Shown one piece after another: positions 43,936 through 54,802 of a stretch of DNA of 64,000 nucleotides (position 1 is its first letter; each line of letters opens with the position of its first letter). A program made the position numbers and the translations under genes. The DNA is from Oceanisphaera psychrotolerans (lineage in GTDB: Bacteria; Pseudomonadota; Gammaproteobacteria; Enterobacterales; Aeromonadaceae). The notes under the pieces are model-generated. The model worked only from the letters and a program-made list of their open reading frames with translations. It was not told the origin of the DNA and ran no database searches. The stretch is taken from NCBI RefSeq assembly GCF_001870485.1, contig NZ_MDKE01000002.1:1-64000 (forward strand), written 5' to 3'.

Positions 43936-44060
43936 GCTTTCGAAACATGACTTCCACTTTTTCAGAGGTAGGTGAAGCCAGCTTGCGAAGGCACGACATT
44001 GCTCACATTGCTCACATTGCTTCCAGAGTTTTAAGGCCGGCCTATGCCGGCCTTTTTTTT
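43936..44060 (+). ncRNA. ryhB: RyhB, Fur-regulated small RNA
   Basis: The conserved RyhB core is present: GGCACGACATTGCTCACATT ... GCTTCCAG (43990-44026). E. coli RyhB has GCACGACATTGCTCACATTGCTTCC. Here the unit ATTGCTCAC occurs twice (43998-44006 and 44007-44015) before ATTGCTTCC, one 9-nt unit more than in E. coli. A perfect terminator AAGGCCGGC / GCCGGCCTT (44033-44041, 44046-44054) with eight T ends the RNA. Upstream is a sigma-70 promoter under a Fur box. The transcript would be about 125 nt. RyhB pairs with mRNAs of iron-using proteins when iron is scarce, with Hfq. 5' end is approximate. Confidence 0.93.
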
Positions 44061-44075
44061 ATTGTAAACAGCCTC

Positions 44076-44723
44076 TTACATTTCCAGTAGCCGTTTCACC
44101 AGTTTGCCGATGCCGGTATCGGCCTCGGTGATGCTCTGGGCCAGCATGTAGGCGGGAGTGGAGATCACCTTGTAGTGTTCATCCTCCACCACATCGGTCA
44201 CCGCACAACCGATGTGTTCGCCGCCCATGGCAGTGAAGGATTGGGCCGCGGTGGTGTCGGTGCCGATGGTGCCCTTGACCCCGGCGGGATAGACCCGCGG
44301 CATCAGCATCGGCGCTATGCAGCAATAACCCGCGGGCTTGCGGGCGGCGGCGAAGGCCTTGCAGGCAAGCAGCACATCGAGATCGACCTGAGCGGCGTCA
44401 CCCTTGAAGGCGAAATCGCACAGGTTTTTGGCGGCACCGAAACCGCCGGGCAGCAGCAGGGCGTCGAACTCGCCGGCATCGAGCTCAGACAGCGGTTTGA
44501 TCTCGCCGCGGGCGATACGGGCCGACTCCTCCAGCACGTTGCGACTGCCGGGCTGTTCTGCACCGGTGAGGTGATTGATCACATGATGCTGGGGCTTGTC
44601 GGGGGCAAAGCACTGATAACTGGCCCCTTGCCTGGCCAGGTGCAGCAAACACAACACGGCCTCGTGAATTTCTGCTCCGTCATAGACGCCGCAGCCGCTT
44701 AAAATAACGGCAACTTTTTTCAT
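44076..44723 (-). CDS. elbB: Isoprenoid biosynthesis glyoxalase ElbB
   Basis: 215 aa, DJ-1/PfpI superfamily (E. coli ElbB 217 aa). It has MKKVAVILSGCGVYDGAEIHEAVL at the start, LLLPGGFGAAKNLCDFAFKG with the catalytic-elbow acidic/Asn region, and AGYCCIAPMLMPRV carrying the nucleophile cysteine. E. coli ElbB shows weak glyoxalase III activity and was linked to isoprenoid synthesis. The start at 44723 has AAGGAGAGCC upstream; a longer frame reaches 44810 without support. It converges on ryhB. Confidence 0.93.
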   Translation of the reverse strand: MKKVAVILSGCGVYDGAEIHEAVLCLLHLARQGASYQCFAPDKPQHHVINHLTGAEQPGSRNVLEESARIARGEIKPLSELDAGEFDALLLPGGFGAAKNLCDFAFKGDAAQVDLDVLLACKAFAAARKPAGYCCIAPMLMPRVYPAGVKGTIGTDTTAAQSFTAMGGEHIGCAVTDVVEDEHYKVISTPAYMLAQSITEADTGIGKLVKRLLEM

Positions 44724-44835
44724 GTGGCTCTCCTTGTTCGGCGGTAAAAATTTATGATGCAGCACCGGGTGATCTGTCAGAACTATGCTAGCATTTATTT
44801 CGCTCAACAATTACGCAGAACGTCGTTGCTGCCGA

Positions 44836-44956
44836 TTTTCCACATTTTCAGATCCGCAAGCAAGATCCACTATTAATTTATAAGGTACTGATAAACAAGA
44901 AATTGTTGATTTAGCCGGGATCCTGGCTCGATCTCCTTTGCACAGAGTTATCCACA
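44836..44956 (+). promoter_or_regulatory. Two DnaA boxes upstream of polA
   Basis: TTTTCCACA (44836-44844) and TTATCCACA (44948-44956), the latter a perfect high-affinity DnaA box, lie on the same strand 80-200 bases before polA. The 310-base gap between elbB and polA otherwise shows no gene. Confidence 0.55.
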
Positions 44957-45035
44957 GGCTCCAGCAGGGGCCGCCGTGGTGTCGGCGGCCCGGCTGTGGC
45001 ATGCTAGCGGCCAACGCATTAACGAGAAAGACGTC

Positions 45036-47774
45036 ATGGTTGCCATTCCTGCCAAACCCCTGATCCTGGTCGATGGATCTTCCTATCTGTACCGCGCTTT
45101 TTTTGCTTCCCAGCAGGCGGATCTGCGCACCAGCGATGGTCGTCCCACCGGCGCGATTCGGGTGGTCACCAACATGCTGCGCAGCCTGCACAAGCAGTTT
45201 CCCGACTCACGGGTGACGGTGGTATTCGATGCCAAGGGCAAGACCTTCCGCGACGAGATCTATCCGGAGTACAAGGCGCAGCGGCCCTCGATGCCGGACG
45301 ATCTGCGCAGTCAGGTCGAACCCATCCATGCCATCATCAGGGCCATGGGTCTGCCGTTGCTGATCGAGGATGGGGTAGAGGCGGATGACGTTATCGGCAC
45401 CCTGGCCCGCCAGGCTACCGAACAGCAGCTGGACGTGGTGATCAGCACCGGCGACAAGGATATGGCCCAGCTGGTATCGGATCATGTGTTGCTGATGGAC
45501 ACCATGAAGAACAGTTTCATGGACAGAGACGGCGTGGTGGAGAAATTCGGCGTGCCGCCGGAGCTGATCGTGGATCTGCTGGCACTGGTCGGCGACAAGG
45601 TGGACAACATTCCGGGCATGCCCGGGGTGGGTGAAAAAACCGCGCTGGCGTTGCTGCAGGGGCTGGGGTCGATCGACGAGATCGCCGCCAACACCGACAA
45701 GGTCGCGGCCCTGGGCTTTCGCGGCTCCAAGACCTTCGCTGCCAAATTTGTCGAGCATGAGGACATGGTCAAGCTGTCACGCGTGCTGGCGACCATCAAG
45801 ACCGATGTGGCACTGGAATGGGGCCCGGCGGATCTGCAGCAGAGCGCACCGGACACCGAGGCCCTGAAGGCACTCTACCGGGAATATGAATTCCGCAACC
45901 TGCTGGCAGAGTTGGAGCCGGATCAGAGTGACGAGCCTGCGCCAGAGCCGGCTCCGGCGATGGCCACCGATTATCAGACCATCGACACCGAGGCGCAGTT
46001 GAATGACTGGATCGGGCGGCTGAAGCAGGCGCCTTATTTCGCCTTCGATACCGAAACCACCAGCCTCAATTACCGGGATGCCCGGGTCGTGGGGGTGTCG
46101 TTTGCCATCGAGCCGGGTCAGGCCGCCTATGTGCCCTTCGGCCACGACTATCTGGATGCGCCCGAACAACTGAGTGAAGAAGTAGTGCTGGGGGCGCTCA
46201 AGCCGCTGCTGGAAGACGCAGGGCTCATCAAGCTGGGCCAGAATCTGAAGTACGATGCCAATGTACTGAAAAACCACGGTATCGAGCTGAAGGGGATCGG
46301 CATGGACACCATGCTGGAGTCGTATGTACTCAACTCGGTGCAGACCCGCCACGACATGGACAGTATGGCGGCGTTTTTCCTCAACCATAACACCATCTCG
46401 TTCGAGTCGATTGCCGGCAAGGGCGCCAAGCAACTGACCTTCAACCAGATACCGCTGGAGCAGGCGGCCCCCTATGCGGCGGAAGACGCCGACATTACCC
46501 TGCGGCTGCATCATCATCTGGCGGCACAGCTGGCGGCCGAGCCCGAGCTGCAGCAGGTGTTCGAGGAAATTGAAATGCCGCTGGTGCCGATACTGGCGCA
46601 GATGGAATACACCGGGGTGCGTATCGACAGCGGGCTGCTGGCCATTCAGAGCGACGAGATCGCCACCCGGCTGAAAGAGCTGGAGCTGGAAGCTCATGAA
46701 CTGGCCGGCGAACCCTTCAACCTCGGTTCTCCCAAGCAGCTGGGCGAGATCCTGTTCAACAAGCTCGAACTGCCGGTGCTGAAGAAAACCCCCAAGGGCG
46801 CGCCGTCCACCGCCGAAGAAGTGCTGCAGGAGCTGGCTCTGGACTATCCGCTGCCCAAACTGCTGATGGAATATCGGGCGCTGAGCAAGCTCAAGTCCAC
46901 CTATACCGACAAGTTGCCGCTGATGGTCAACGAACACAGCGGCCGCATTCACACCTCCTATCACCAGGCCAATACCGCCACCGGCCGGCTGTCGTCGTCG
47001 GATCCAAACCTGCAGAACATTCCCATCCGTACCCCGGAAGGGCGCCGCATTCGTCAGGCCTTCGTGGCCGCGCCCGGTTACAAGCTGGTGGCGGCGGATT
47101 ACTCCCAGATTGAGCTGAGGATCATGGCGCACCTGTCTCAGGACAAGGGTCTGCTCGATGCCTTTGCCCGGGGGCTGGATATTCACAAGGCGACGGCCGC
47201 CGAGGTGTTCGGGGTGGCGCTGGATCAGGTCACCACCGAGCAGCGCCGCCGGGCCAAGGCCATCAACTTCGGCCTGATCTACGGCATGAGCGCCTTCGGC
47301 CTGTCGCGCCAGCTCGGCATTCCCCGCGCCGAATCCCAGGCCTACATGGATATCTACTTCGAGCGCTATCCGGGGGTGCTGCGCTACATGGAAGACACCC
47401 GTACCCTGGCCGCGGACAAGGGCTATGTGTCTACCCTGTTCGGTCGCCGGCTGTACCTGCCGGAAATCAACGCCAAGAACGGCGCTCGCCGCAAGGGGGC
47501 CGAACGGGCGGCCATCAACGCGCCCATGCAGGGTACCGCCGCCGATATCATCAAGAAGGCGATGATCAAGGTCGCCGGCTGGCTGGAGCAGCAAGCCGAT
47601 GATGAGGTGCGCATGCTGATGCAGGTACACGATGAACTGGTGTTCGAAATCCGCGAAGACAAGGTAGCGGCCTTCAAGGAGCAGATCCGCACGCTGATGG
47701 AGCAGGCGGTCAGCCTGGATGTGCCCTTGCTGGTGGAGGCCGGTGAAGGGGACAACTGGGATCAGGCGCATTAA
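45036..47774 (+). CDS. polA: DNA polymerase I
   Basis: 912 aa (E. coli 928). The 5'-3' nuclease domain (1-290) has [27 protein letters not shown], and the helix-hairpin-helix [12 protein letters not shown]. The 3'-5' exonuclease domain (about 310-500) keeps its metal ligands in [12 protein letters not shown], so proofreading is likely active. The polymerase domain has motif [15 protein letters not shown], motif [24 protein letters not shown] and motif [14 protein letters not shown] at 45036 aligns with E. coli [16 protein letters not shown]. Fills Okazaki-fragment and repair gaps. Confidence 0.97.
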   Translation: MVAIPAKPLILVDGSSYLYRAFFASQQADLRTSDGRPTGAIRVVTNMLRSLHKQFPDSRVTVVFDAKGKTFRDEIYPEYKAQRPSMPDDLRSQVEPIHAIIRAMGLPLLIEDGVEADDVIGTLARQATEQQLDVVISTGDKDMAQLVSDHVLLMDTMKNSFMDRDGVVEKFGVPPELIVDLLALVGDKVDNIPGMPGVGEKTALALLQGLGSIDEIAANTDKVAALGFRGSKTFAAKFVEHEDMVKLSRVLATIKTDVALEWGPADLQQSAPDTEALKALYREYEFRNLLAELEPDQSDEPAPEPAPAMATDYQTIDTEAQLNDWIGRLKQAPYFAFDTETTSLNYRDARVVGVSFAIEPGQAAYVPFGHDYLDAPEQLSEEVVLGALKPLLEDAGLIKLGQNLKYDANVLKNHGIELKGIGMDTMLESYVLNSVQTRHDMDSMAAFFLNHNTISFESIAGKGAKQLTFNQIPLEQAAPYAAEDADITLRLHHHLAAQLAAEPELQQVFEEIEMPLVPILAQMEYTGVRIDSGLLAIQSDEIATRLKELELEAHELAGEPFNLGSPKQLGEILFNKLELPVLKKTPKGAPSTAEEVLQELALDYPLPKLLMEYRALSKLKSTYTDKLPLMVNEHSGRIHTSYHQANTATGRLSSSDPNLQNIPIRTPEGRRIRQAFVAAPGYKLVAADYSQIELRIMAHLSQDKGLLDAFARGLDIHKATAAEVFGVALDQVTTEQRRRAKAINFGLIYGMSAFGLSRQLGIPRAESQAYMDIYFERYPGVLRYMEDTRTLAADKGYVSTLFGRRLYLPEINAKNGARRKGAERAAINAPMQGTAADIIKKAMIKVAGWLEQQADDEVRMLMQVHDELVFEIREDKVAAFKEQIRTLMEQAVSLDVPLLVEAGEGDNWDQAH

Positions 47775-47797
47775 CCATTGCGTGAGAGGTAAGACGT

Positions 47798-47838
47798 GAG
47801 GGGCAAGGTGTGAAGACCGCTCTCACACCTTGTCCCTC
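47798..47838. terminator. Inverted repeat after polA
   Basis: GAGGGGCAAGGTGTGA / TCACACCTTGTCCCTC, 16-bp arms with one mismatch (47798-47813, 47823-47838). It probably ends the polA transcript although the T-tract is poor; its GTGAGAGGTAAGACGTGAG lead-in has the look of a dispersed intergenic repeat. Confidence 0.55.
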
Positions 47839-47888
47839 TCGGCTTCTGGCTGGTATTTGCCAGCCGGGGTCGCTATTATCGAGCGATT

Positions 47889-47974
47889 GTTAGTCGGGGA
47901 GCCGCCAGGCTGAGACGGTATCGATACCGGACCCGCTGTACCTGATCCAGTTAATGCTGGCGTAGGAAACTAAC
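47889..47974 (+). promoter_or_regulatory. TPP riboswitch (THI element)
   Basis: P1 GTTAGT / ACTAAC (47889-47894, 47969-47974) encloses the classic THI signatures GGGGAGCC, GGCTGAGA, ACCCGC, ACCTGATCCAGTTAATGCTGGCGTAGG. Downstream, hairpin GGCAAAC / GTTTGCC (47976-47993) and a GGAGG ribosome site suggest translational control of thiD. A TATTAT at 47874-47879 is a fitting -10. Confidence 0.95.
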
Positions 47975-48025
47975 GGGCAAACGTCAGTTTGCCGGTGGTG
48001 CCTTCGCCCGGAGGACCATAAGGAT

Positions 48026-48862
48026 ATGACCAGTCACGACCGTTCAAGTAACACCCACTCACGTCACAAGCCGATAGTGCTCACCATCGCCGGATCCGAC
48101 AGCGGTGGTGGCGCCGGCATTCAGGCCGACATCAAGGCCATTTCTGCCACCGGTGGCTATGCCTGCTCGGTGATCACCGCCCTTACCGCCCAGAATACCC
48201 GTGGCGTCAGCGCCGTTCATCCGGTGCCCCAGGAGATGATCCGGGCCCAGCTGGAGGCGGTGTTCGGCGATCTGCAGGTCACGGCGGTCAAGGTCGGCAT
48301 GCTCGGCGACAGCGCCACCATCGGTACCGTGGCCGAGGTCTTGCGTCGTTATCGCCCGGCCCATCTGGTGGTGGATCCGGTGATGGTCAGCGCCAATGGC
48401 GACATGTTGCTGGCGGAGGATGCGGTGAACAGCCTGCGTCAGGAGCTGCTGCCGCTGGCCGATGTGATTACCCCCAATCTGCCGGAAGCGGCGGCGCTGA
48501 TCGGCGCGCGCCTGCCCGCGACTCTGTCCGGGGTGGAATCGCTGTTCGAGGGGCTTGGCAACCTGGACTGTGCCGCCGTGCTGCTCAAGGGCGGCTTTCT
48601 GCAGCAGGAATCGCGCAGCCCGGACTGGCTGCTGAGCGGTGGCGAGGTGCGCTGCTTCGATACCCCCCGGGTGATCACGGCCAACACCCATGGCACCGGC
48701 TGTACCCTCTCGGCGGCGCTGGCCTGCTATCTGGGTCAGGGGCTGGCACTGGAGATGGCGGTGTCCACCGCCAAGCATTATATCGACAAGGCCATTCTGG
48801 CGGGCAGCAACCTGCGTATCGGCCAGGGGCGGGGGCCGGTGGAGCATTTTTTCGCGCGCTGA
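48026..48862 (+). CDS. thiD: Hydroxymethylpyrimidine/phosphomethylpyrimidine kinase
   Basis: ThiD phosphorylates HMP to HMP-PP for thiamine synthesis. 278 aa (E. coli 266), ribokinase-like fold: SDSGGGAGIQADIKAISATGGYACSVITALTAQN near the start, VDPVMVSANGDMLL, TPNLPEAAALIG, and the catalytic GTGCTLSAALACYLGQG anion hole near the end. The first 12 residues are extra. A TPP riboswitch just upstream fits the pathway. Single gene. Confidence 0.95.
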   Translation: MTSHDRSSNTHSRHKPIVLTIAGSDSGGGAGIQADIKAISATGGYACSVITALTAQNTRGVSAVHPVPQEMIRAQLEAVFGDLQVTAVKVGMLGDSATIGTVAEVLRRYRPAHLVVDPVMVSANGDMLLAEDAVNSLRQELLPLADVITPNLPEAAALIGARLPATLSGVESLFEGLGNLDCAAVLLKGGFLQQESRSPDWLLSGGEVRCFDTPRVITANTHGTGCTLSAALACYLGQGLALEMAVSTAKHYIDKAILAGSNLRIGQGRGPVEHFFAR

Positions 48863-48888
48863 GTCGTGCTCGGAAACGGATTGGCACC

Positions 48889-48920
48889 CAGAGCCGATGA
48901 ATCCGGCTCTGCTTGCGTTT
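48889..48920 (+). terminator. Terminator after thiD
   Basis: CAGAGCCG / CGGCTCTG 8-bp stem (48889-48896, 48904-48911) followed by CTTGCGTTTT. The remaining gap to mrpA (to 49090) holds a TTGAAA...TACTAT pair (48980-48985, 49005-49010) with a long 19-bp spacer as the only promoter candidate. Confidence 0.6.
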
Positions 48921-49090
48921 TAACGGTGCGACTTGTAGTATCGGCTGCTATAAAAATTCAAAAATAATAGATTAACCGATTGAAAGTTAATCAAATTACT
49001 TCCTTACTATAGCCTGCTACCGTGCTGTTTCTCCCCCCTTTTTTAGCTCATTCTGTTGCCTGAACAGGCATAGAAAGGAGGCGTTTTCCT

Positions 49091-51390
49091 ATGCTTGTTG
49101 CTGTGATAGCCGGTTTTGTTCTGGCGATGCTGGTGCCTCGTCTCATGCCCTTGCTGGGCGACAGGATCGGTTGGTGCCTGGCTATTTTGCCGGCGACCCT
49201 GTTCGGATATTTCCTGGGGTTCTGGCCTGCGGTCACCGGCGGTCAGACCGTGCTGCACCACTACGACTGGATCCCCAGTCTGGGTATCAATCTCAATTTC
49301 ATGCTCGACGGTCTCAGCCTGATGTTTGCGCTGCTGATCACCGGCATCGGCACCTTTATCTTCATTTACGCCGGCCGCTATCTGCAGGGCCACAAAGACA
49401 TTCACAAGTTGCTGATGTATCTGCTGGCGTTCATGGGCGCCATGCTGGGACTGGTGCTGTCCAGCAACCTGATTTCGCTGTTTGTGTTCTGGGAGCTGAC
49501 CAGCTTCACCTCCTATCTGCTGATTGGCTTCAACCACGAGCAGGAAAAGGCGCGCAAGGCGGCACTGCAGGGATTCTTTATCACGGCCGGTGGCGGTCTG
49601 GCGCTGATGGCCGGACTGATACTGCTGGGCCATCTCGGTGGCAGTTTCGAGTTGCACGAGCTGCTGACCCAGGGTACGGACGTACAGCAGCAGCCGCTGT
49701 TTCTGGCGATGATGGTGCTTATTCTGCTGGGTACCTTTACCAAGTCGGCCCAGACCCCCTTTCACTTCTGGCTGCCCAATGCTATGGCGGCGCCGACCCC
49801 GGTCAGCGCCTATCTGCATTCGGCCACCATGGTCAAGGCCGGGGTCTATCTGATGGCCCGGCTGCAGCCGATGATGGCCGGCAACGAGGCCTGGATGCTG
49901 ACGCTGTCGCTGTTTGGCGGCGTAACCATGACGGTCGGCGCCCTGATGGCGGTATGCAGCACCGATCTCAAGCGTATTCTCGCCTTTTCTACCGTCATGG
50001 CGCTGGGCACCCTGACCATGCTGATCGGCATCGGCACCCCTCATGCGCTGGAGGCGGCCATGGTGTTTCTGCTGGCGCACGCGCTCTACAAGGGGGCGCT
50101 GTTCATGGCGGCGGGTACCCTGGATCATGAAACCGGCACCAAGGATGTGCGCGAGCTGAGCGGTCTGCGCAGCGCCATGCCCCAGACCGCCTTGTTTATC
50201 ACCCTGCGGCGCTGTCGCTGGCCGGTATTCCGCCGCTGTTCGGTTTTATCGCCAAGGAGCTGATGTTCGAATCGGCGCTGGGAGCGACCTGGCTGGCTCC
50301 TTTGCTGACGGCGCTGTCGGTGATCACCGCCATCGGTATCGTGGCCGCCGCGGCGCTGGTGGCGATAAAGCCCTTCTATGGCACCCTGAAGCCCACGCCC
50401 AAAACGCCCCACGAAGCACCGCTGTCGATGCGGCTGGGCTTTTCGGTGCTGGCCTCGCTTGGCCTGCTGCTGGGGATCCTGCCCGGTCTGGCAGAGCCTT
50501 TGCTGCAGGCGGCCGTCACCGCCATCGCCGGTGCACCGGCGGCGGAACTGGATCTGGCGCTGTGGCACGGTCTTAACCTGCCCTTGTTGCTCAGCGCCCT
50601 GGCACTGGTGGGGGGCGGTTTGCTGTACCGTTACTGGGAGCGGTTGCGCAATCCCCTGGCCACCGCCATGCACCCGCTGGCCTACGGCCCCGAGCGCGGC
50701 TATGAACGGATGATGGATGGCCTGGTGTGGCTGGCCCGTGGCCAGACCCGGGTGCTGCAGAACGGCTACATGACCAACTATATTCTGACCATACTGGTGA
50801 CCATCATCGCCTTGCTGGCCTACGCCTTCTGGTCGGAAGATGCCTTTGTCTATTCGCTGTCGTTCGAGGGCGTACATTTCTACGAGGTGGTGATCAGCCT
50901 GCTGATGCTGGTGGCGGTGGTCTATGCCAGTGCCACTCATTTGCGACTGGGAGCGGTGGCGGCGATAGGGGTGCTGGGCTTCGCCATGGCGATGATTTAC
51001 GTCTTCTTCAGTGCGCCGGATCTGGCCATTACCCAGGTATTGATCGAGACCCTGACCGTGATCCTGCTGGTGCTGGTGCTGTTCCGTCTGCCCGGCTTTC
51101 AGGATCTGTCGAGCCCGTTGGTGCGCCTGCGTGATGCCACCGTGGCCGGGGCCTTCGGGGTGCTGGTTACCATGATGGTGCTCACCGTGAACCAGTCTTC
51201 TCTGCCGGGCGAGGGCATTACCGCCTATCTGGTGGAAAACAGCTACACGGTGGCCCACGGGCGCAACATCGTCAACGTCATTCTGGTCGATTTCAGGGCC
51301 CTGGATACCCTGGGTGAAATTTTTGTACTGGCACTGGCGGCGATCGGCGTCAATGCCATGATCCGTTTCCGCTGGGAGACCCAGAAATGA
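49091..51390 (+). pseudogene. mrpA: Mrp-type Na+/H+ antiporter subunit A, frameshifted
   Basis: MrpA (MnhA) is the large NuoL-like subunit of the seven-gene cation/proton antiporter. The first frame (49091 to 50205) has the proton-channel motifs [17 protein letters not shown] and [33 protein letters not shown]. At 50206 one G is missing: FITL should continue [18 protein letters not shown] but reads RRCRWPVF to a stop at 50263. The other frame carries on from the [12 protein letters not shown] region through the MrpA/MrpB-like C-terminal domain ([34 protein letters not shown]) to 51390. Repaired, it has 766 aa, normal for MrpA. All six other subunits are intact, favouring sequencing error. Confidence 0.9.
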
Positions 51391-51818
51391 GATCCGATAC
51401 TTCCATTATCCTGCAGACCGCGACCCGTCTGCTGGTACCGCTGCTGCTGTTGTCGTCCATCTTTCTGCTGTTGCGCGGTCATAACGAACCCGGGGGCGGC
51501 TTTATCGCCGGCCTGGTGGCGTCCAGTGCCTTTGCCCTGCATCTGTTTGCCTTCGATGCCAGCAGCACCAAGAAGCTGATGAAGGTGGAAAGCCAGCTGC
51601 TGATGGGTGTCGGCCTGTTGCTGGCGCTATTGAGCGGCCTGCTGGGCATGCTGTTGCATGGCCAGCCTTTTCTGACCAGCCAGTGGTGGACCCTCTATGT
51701 ACCAGGCATCGGTGAACTCAGTCTGAGTACCCCGCTGCTGTTCGATATCGGTGTTTATCTGGTGGTGATCGGGGTGGTGTCGACCATCATGCTGTCGCTG
51801 GACAAGGTGGAGGAATAA
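51387..51818 (+). CDS. mrpB: Na+/H+ antiporter subunit B
   Basis: 143 aa, four membrane helices, with the MnhB signature [30 protein letters not shown] in the first half. Overlaps the mrpA stop by ATGA. Part of the hetero-oligomeric inner-membrane antiporter that expels Na+ in exchange for H+ and helps pH and salt tolerance. Confidence 0.94.
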   Translation: MRSDTSIILQTATRLLVPLLLLSSIFLLLRGHNEPGGGFIAGLVASSAFALHLFAFDASSTKKLMKVESQLLMGVGLLLALLSGLLGMLLHGQPFLTSQWWTLYVPGIGELSLSTPLLFDIGVYLVVIGVVSTIMLSLDKVEE

Positions 51819-52166
51819 ATGGAAAACCTGTTTGCTTTCGTGATCGGTGGTCTCTATGCCACCTCGCTGTTCATGATGCTCAGGCGCAGCATCGTCAAAC
51901 TGGTGATCGGGCTGATGATCCTGTCCAACGCCGCCAACCTGCTGATCCTGACCGGGGGCGGGCTGGTACGGGGCGCGCCGCCCCTGATCCCGGAAGGTCT
52001 CTATCATCCGGTCGGGGTCACCGCCGATCCCCTGCCTCAGGCGCTGATCCTGACGGCCATCGTCATCAGCTTCGGGGTATTGGCATTCGCCGTGGTGCTG
52101 ATCCATCGAGCCTATGAAGTCATCGGTGCCGATGACATGAACGAAATGAAGAGCACAGACTCGTGA
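51819..52166 (+). CDS. mrpC: Na+/H+ antiporter subunit C
   Basis: 115 aa, three helices, NuoK-like: [25 protein letters not shown] and [31 protein letters not shown] are the MnhC hallmarks. Starts the base after the mrpB stop. Confidence 0.94.
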   Translation: MENLFAFVIGGLYATSLFMMLRRSIVKLVIGLMILSNAANLLILTGGGLVRGAPPLIPEGLYHPVGVTADPLPQALILTAIVISFGVLAFAVVLIHRAYEVIGADDMNEMKSTDS

Positions 52167-53665
52167 ACATAGCCGTTATCTTACCCATTTTTATCCCCAT
52201 GCTGGCCGGCGCCCTGACGCTCACCTGCTGGCGCTGGCGGCTGGTGCAGCGCTGGATTTCGGTGTTTTCCGGCAGTGGTCTGCTGCTGGCATCCATCTAT
52301 CTGTTCAGCCAGGTACGCCAACAGGGCATTCTGGTCGCCTATATCGGTAACTGGCCGGCGCCGTACGGTATTACGCTGGTGGCCGATCTGCTCAGTGCCA
52401 TCATGGTGGTGGTGACCGGGGTCATCGGACTAGCGGTGGCGGTCTACTCGCTGGCCACCATGAGCCGCAGCCACGAGGCCTTCGGGTATTATCCGCTGCT
52501 GCACCTGATGCTGGCCGGCGTGGTCGGGGCCTTTCTCACCGGCGATATCTTCAACCTCTATGTGTGGTTCGAAATCATGCTGGTGGCTTCCTTCGGGCTG
52601 CTGATCCTGGGGGGAGAGCGGGCGCAGATGGAAGGGGCGCTCAAGTACGTGACGCTCAACCTGCTGTCGTCGGCGCTGTTCCTGACCGCGGTGGGCCTGC
52701 TTTATGGCTATGCCGGCACCCTGAACATGGCGGATCTGGCATTGAAGCTGGGTAATGGCGAGCAACCGGGGCTGGTGACGGTGATCGCCATGCTGTTTCT
52801 GGTGGCCTTCGGCATCAAGGCGGCGGCCTTTCCGCTGTTCTTCTGGCTGCCAGCCTCCTACCATACGCCACCGGTGGCCATATCGGCGGTGTTCGCCGGC
52901 CTGCTGACCAAGGTGGGGGTCTATGCGCTGTATCGGGTGTTCAGCCTGATCTTCGTGCAGGACGTCGGCCTGACTCACCATACCATCCTGATGGGCATGG
53001 GGGTGTTCACCATGCTGACCGGGGTGCTGGGGGCGGCGGCCCAGTTCGAAGTGCGCCGTATCCTCTCTTTCCATATCGTCAGCCAGATTGGCTACATGCT
53101 GGTGGGGCTGGCGCTGTTTACGCCGCTGGCCATTGCCGGTGGCGTCTTCTACATCTTTCATCACATCATCGTGAAGACCAACCTGTTTCTGATCAGCGGC
53201 ATCATGTACCGCTATCATGGTAGCTATGAGCTGGCCCGGCTGGGCGGTCTGTACCGATCTGCGCCCTGGCTGGCGCTGCTGTTTCTGATCCCGGCCATGT
53301 CACTGGCCGGTCTGCCGCCGTTGTCGGGCTTTTTCGCCAAGTACACGGTGATCAAGGCCGGTTTGCAGGCCGAATCCTGGCTGATGGTGACCATCGCCCT
53401 GATCGTGGGTCTGCTGACCCTGTACTCCATGGTCAAAATCTGGGCCGAAGCCTTCTGGAAGCCCTTGCCGGAAGAAGCCAAAGCCCTGCGTGGAGCCGAG
53501 GATCCGAACCGCTATGTGCTGTACCTGCCGGTGCTGTGCCTGGCGCTGACCACCCTGGCCATCGGCTTTGGTGCCGAGTGGTTTGTACAGCTGGCGCTGG
53601 CGACGGCGGATCAGCTGCTGTCACCGGCCGGTTATATCGAAGCGGTACTGGGAGCAAGCCGATGA
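52163..53665 (+). CDS. mrpD: Na+/H+ antiporter subunit D
   Basis: 500 aa, about 14 helices, NuoM/N-like proton-translocating subunit. [21 protein letters not shown] carries the conserved Glu, and [43 protein letters not shown] the conserved Lys and His. GTG start at 52163 overlaps the mrpC stop (GTGA). Confidence 0.95.
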   Translation: MNIAVILPIFIPMLAGALTLTCWRWRLVQRWISVFSGSGLLLASIYLFSQVRQQGILVAYIGNWPAPYGITLVADLLSAIMVVVTGVIGLAVAVYSLATMSRSHEAFGYYPLLHLMLAGVVGAFLTGDIFNLYVWFEIMLVASFGLLILGGERAQMEGALKYVTLNLLSSALFLTAVGLLYGYAGTLNMADLALKLGNGEQPGLVTVIAMLFLVAFGIKAAAFPLFFWLPASYHTPPVAISAVFAGLLTKVGVYALYRVFSLIFVQDVGLTHHTILMGMGVFTMLTGVLGAAAQFEVRRILSFHIVSQIGYMLVGLALFTPLAIAGGVFYIFHHIIVKTNLFLISGIMYRYHGSYELARLGGLYRSAPWLALLFLIPAMSLAGLPPLSGFFAKYTVIKAGLQAESWLMVTIALIVGLLTLYSMVKIWAEAFWKPLPEEAKALRGAEDPNRYVLYLPVLCLALTTLAIGFGAEWFVQLALATADQLLSPAGYIEAVLGASR

Positions 53666-54135
53666 GAGCCTTTGGTTGGAATATGCTGCTGGCCCTGGTC
53701 TGGGTCATACTGTCCGGCACCTATACCATAGGTAACCTGGTGGCCGGCATGATACTGAGTTATCTGGTGCTGGCCTATGTGGCGCGAGACAAACCCATGT
53801 TTGCCCGCTACTTCGGCAAACTGCCCAGAATAATCAGTTTTATTCTGTTTTTTATCTGGGATCTGATCAAGGCCAACGCCCGGGTGGCCTACGATGTGAT
53901 CACGCCGACGCATCTGATGCGGCCCGGGGTGATCGCCATTCCGCTGGATCTCAAGGATGACGCCGGTATCACCATGTTTGCCAATCTGATCACCGCCACC
54001 CCGGGGTCGCTGGCACTGGATGTGTCCAGCGACCGCAAGGTGCTGTATGTACATCTGATGTATCTGGATAACGAGGCCCGCCAGCTGGCGGAATTCAAGG
54101 CCCTGGAGGCCCGTGTGCTGGACTTGTTGGGATAA
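53662..54135 (+). CDS. mrpE: Na+/H+ antiporter subunit E
   Basis: 157 aa with two to three N-terminal helices and a small cytoplasmic domain; [47 protein letters not shown] is the MnhE signature. ATGA overlap with mrpD. Confidence 0.94.
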   Translation: MRAFGWNMLLALVWVILSGTYTIGNLVAGMILSYLVLAYVARDKPMFARYFGKLPRIISFILFFIWDLIKANARVAYDVITPTHLMRPGVIAIPLDLKDDAGITMFANLITATPGSLALDVSSDRKVLYVHLMYLDNEARQLAEFKALEARVLDLLG

Positions 54136-54139
54136 GCCG

Positions 54140-54415
54140 ATGTTTGATGTTGCTGTAACCTTATCGTTTGTTTTTTTGAGTCTGGGGCTGGTGCTGGCGG
54201 CGGTGCGGCTGCTGCGTGGCCCGACCCTGCCGGATCGGGTGGTGGCGCTGGAAGTGATCGCCTCGATGACGGTGGGCTTTATTCTGCTCTACAGTGTGGC
54301 CTACGACAGCCCGCAGTTTATCGACGTGGCCATCGTCATGGCGCTGACCTCCTTCATGGCGGCGGTGGGCTTTGCCCGCTATCTGGAACGGGGAGGCCAA
54401 CGCGATGATGACTGA
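54140..54415 (+). CDS. mrpF: Na+/H+ antiporter subunit F
   Basis: 91 aa, three helices; RLLRGPTLPDRVVALEVIASMTVGFILLYS and QFIDVAIVMALTSFMAAVGFARYLERG define MnhF. Begins 4 bases after mrpE. Confidence 0.94.
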   Translation: MFDVAVTLSFVFLSLGLVLAAVRLLRGPTLPDRVVALEVIASMTVGFILLYSVAYDSPQFIDVAIVMALTSFMAAVGFARYLERGGQRDDD

Positions 54416-54785
54416 AATCATTACCAGCCTGCTGATGCTGCTCGGCTCCCTGCTGATGCTGCTGTCCGGCATCGGCATTATCCGCATGCCCGATCTGCTG
54501 ACCCGGATGCATGCCACCAGCAAGGCCGGTGCCCTGGGCGCCGGTCTGATGGCCTGCGGGGTGGCGGTGTTTTATGCCCATGACACCAGTGTGGTGGTGC
54601 GCGCCCTGGCGGTGGTGGTGTTCGTGATAGTGACGGCGCCGGTGGCGGCCCATGTGCTGGCCCGGGCCGGTTACTTTGTGGGGATCAAGCTGTGGGAAGG
54701 GACGGTCAAGGACGTCATCAAGGAACGCTACGATCTCAAGACGCACCGGCTGGGCAGCTCGCCCCGCAAGCGGGAAGAAGACTGA
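54405..54785 (+). CDS. mrpG: Na+/H+ antiporter subunit G
   Basis: 126 aa, three helices; LLMLLSGIGIIRMPDLLTRMHATSKAGALGAGLMACGVAVFY and VVVFVIVTAPVAAHVLARAGYF are typical MnhG. The ATG at 54405 overlaps the mrpF end; a second ATG follows directly. Last gene of the operon, with a basic cytoplasmic tail. Confidence 0.94.
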   Translation: MMTEIITSLLMLLGSLLMLLSGIGIIRMPDLLTRMHATSKAGALGAGLMACGVAVFYAHDTSVVVRALAVVVFVIVTAPVAAHVLARAGYFVGIKLWEGTVKDVIKERYDLKTHRLGSSPRKREED

Positions 54786-54802
54786 CACCGGCGGCAAGTC
54801 GC

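Noticed and set aside
45777-47771. 664-codon minus-strand open frame over polA
   Set aside because: Entirely within polA, no ribosome site and no recognisable domain.
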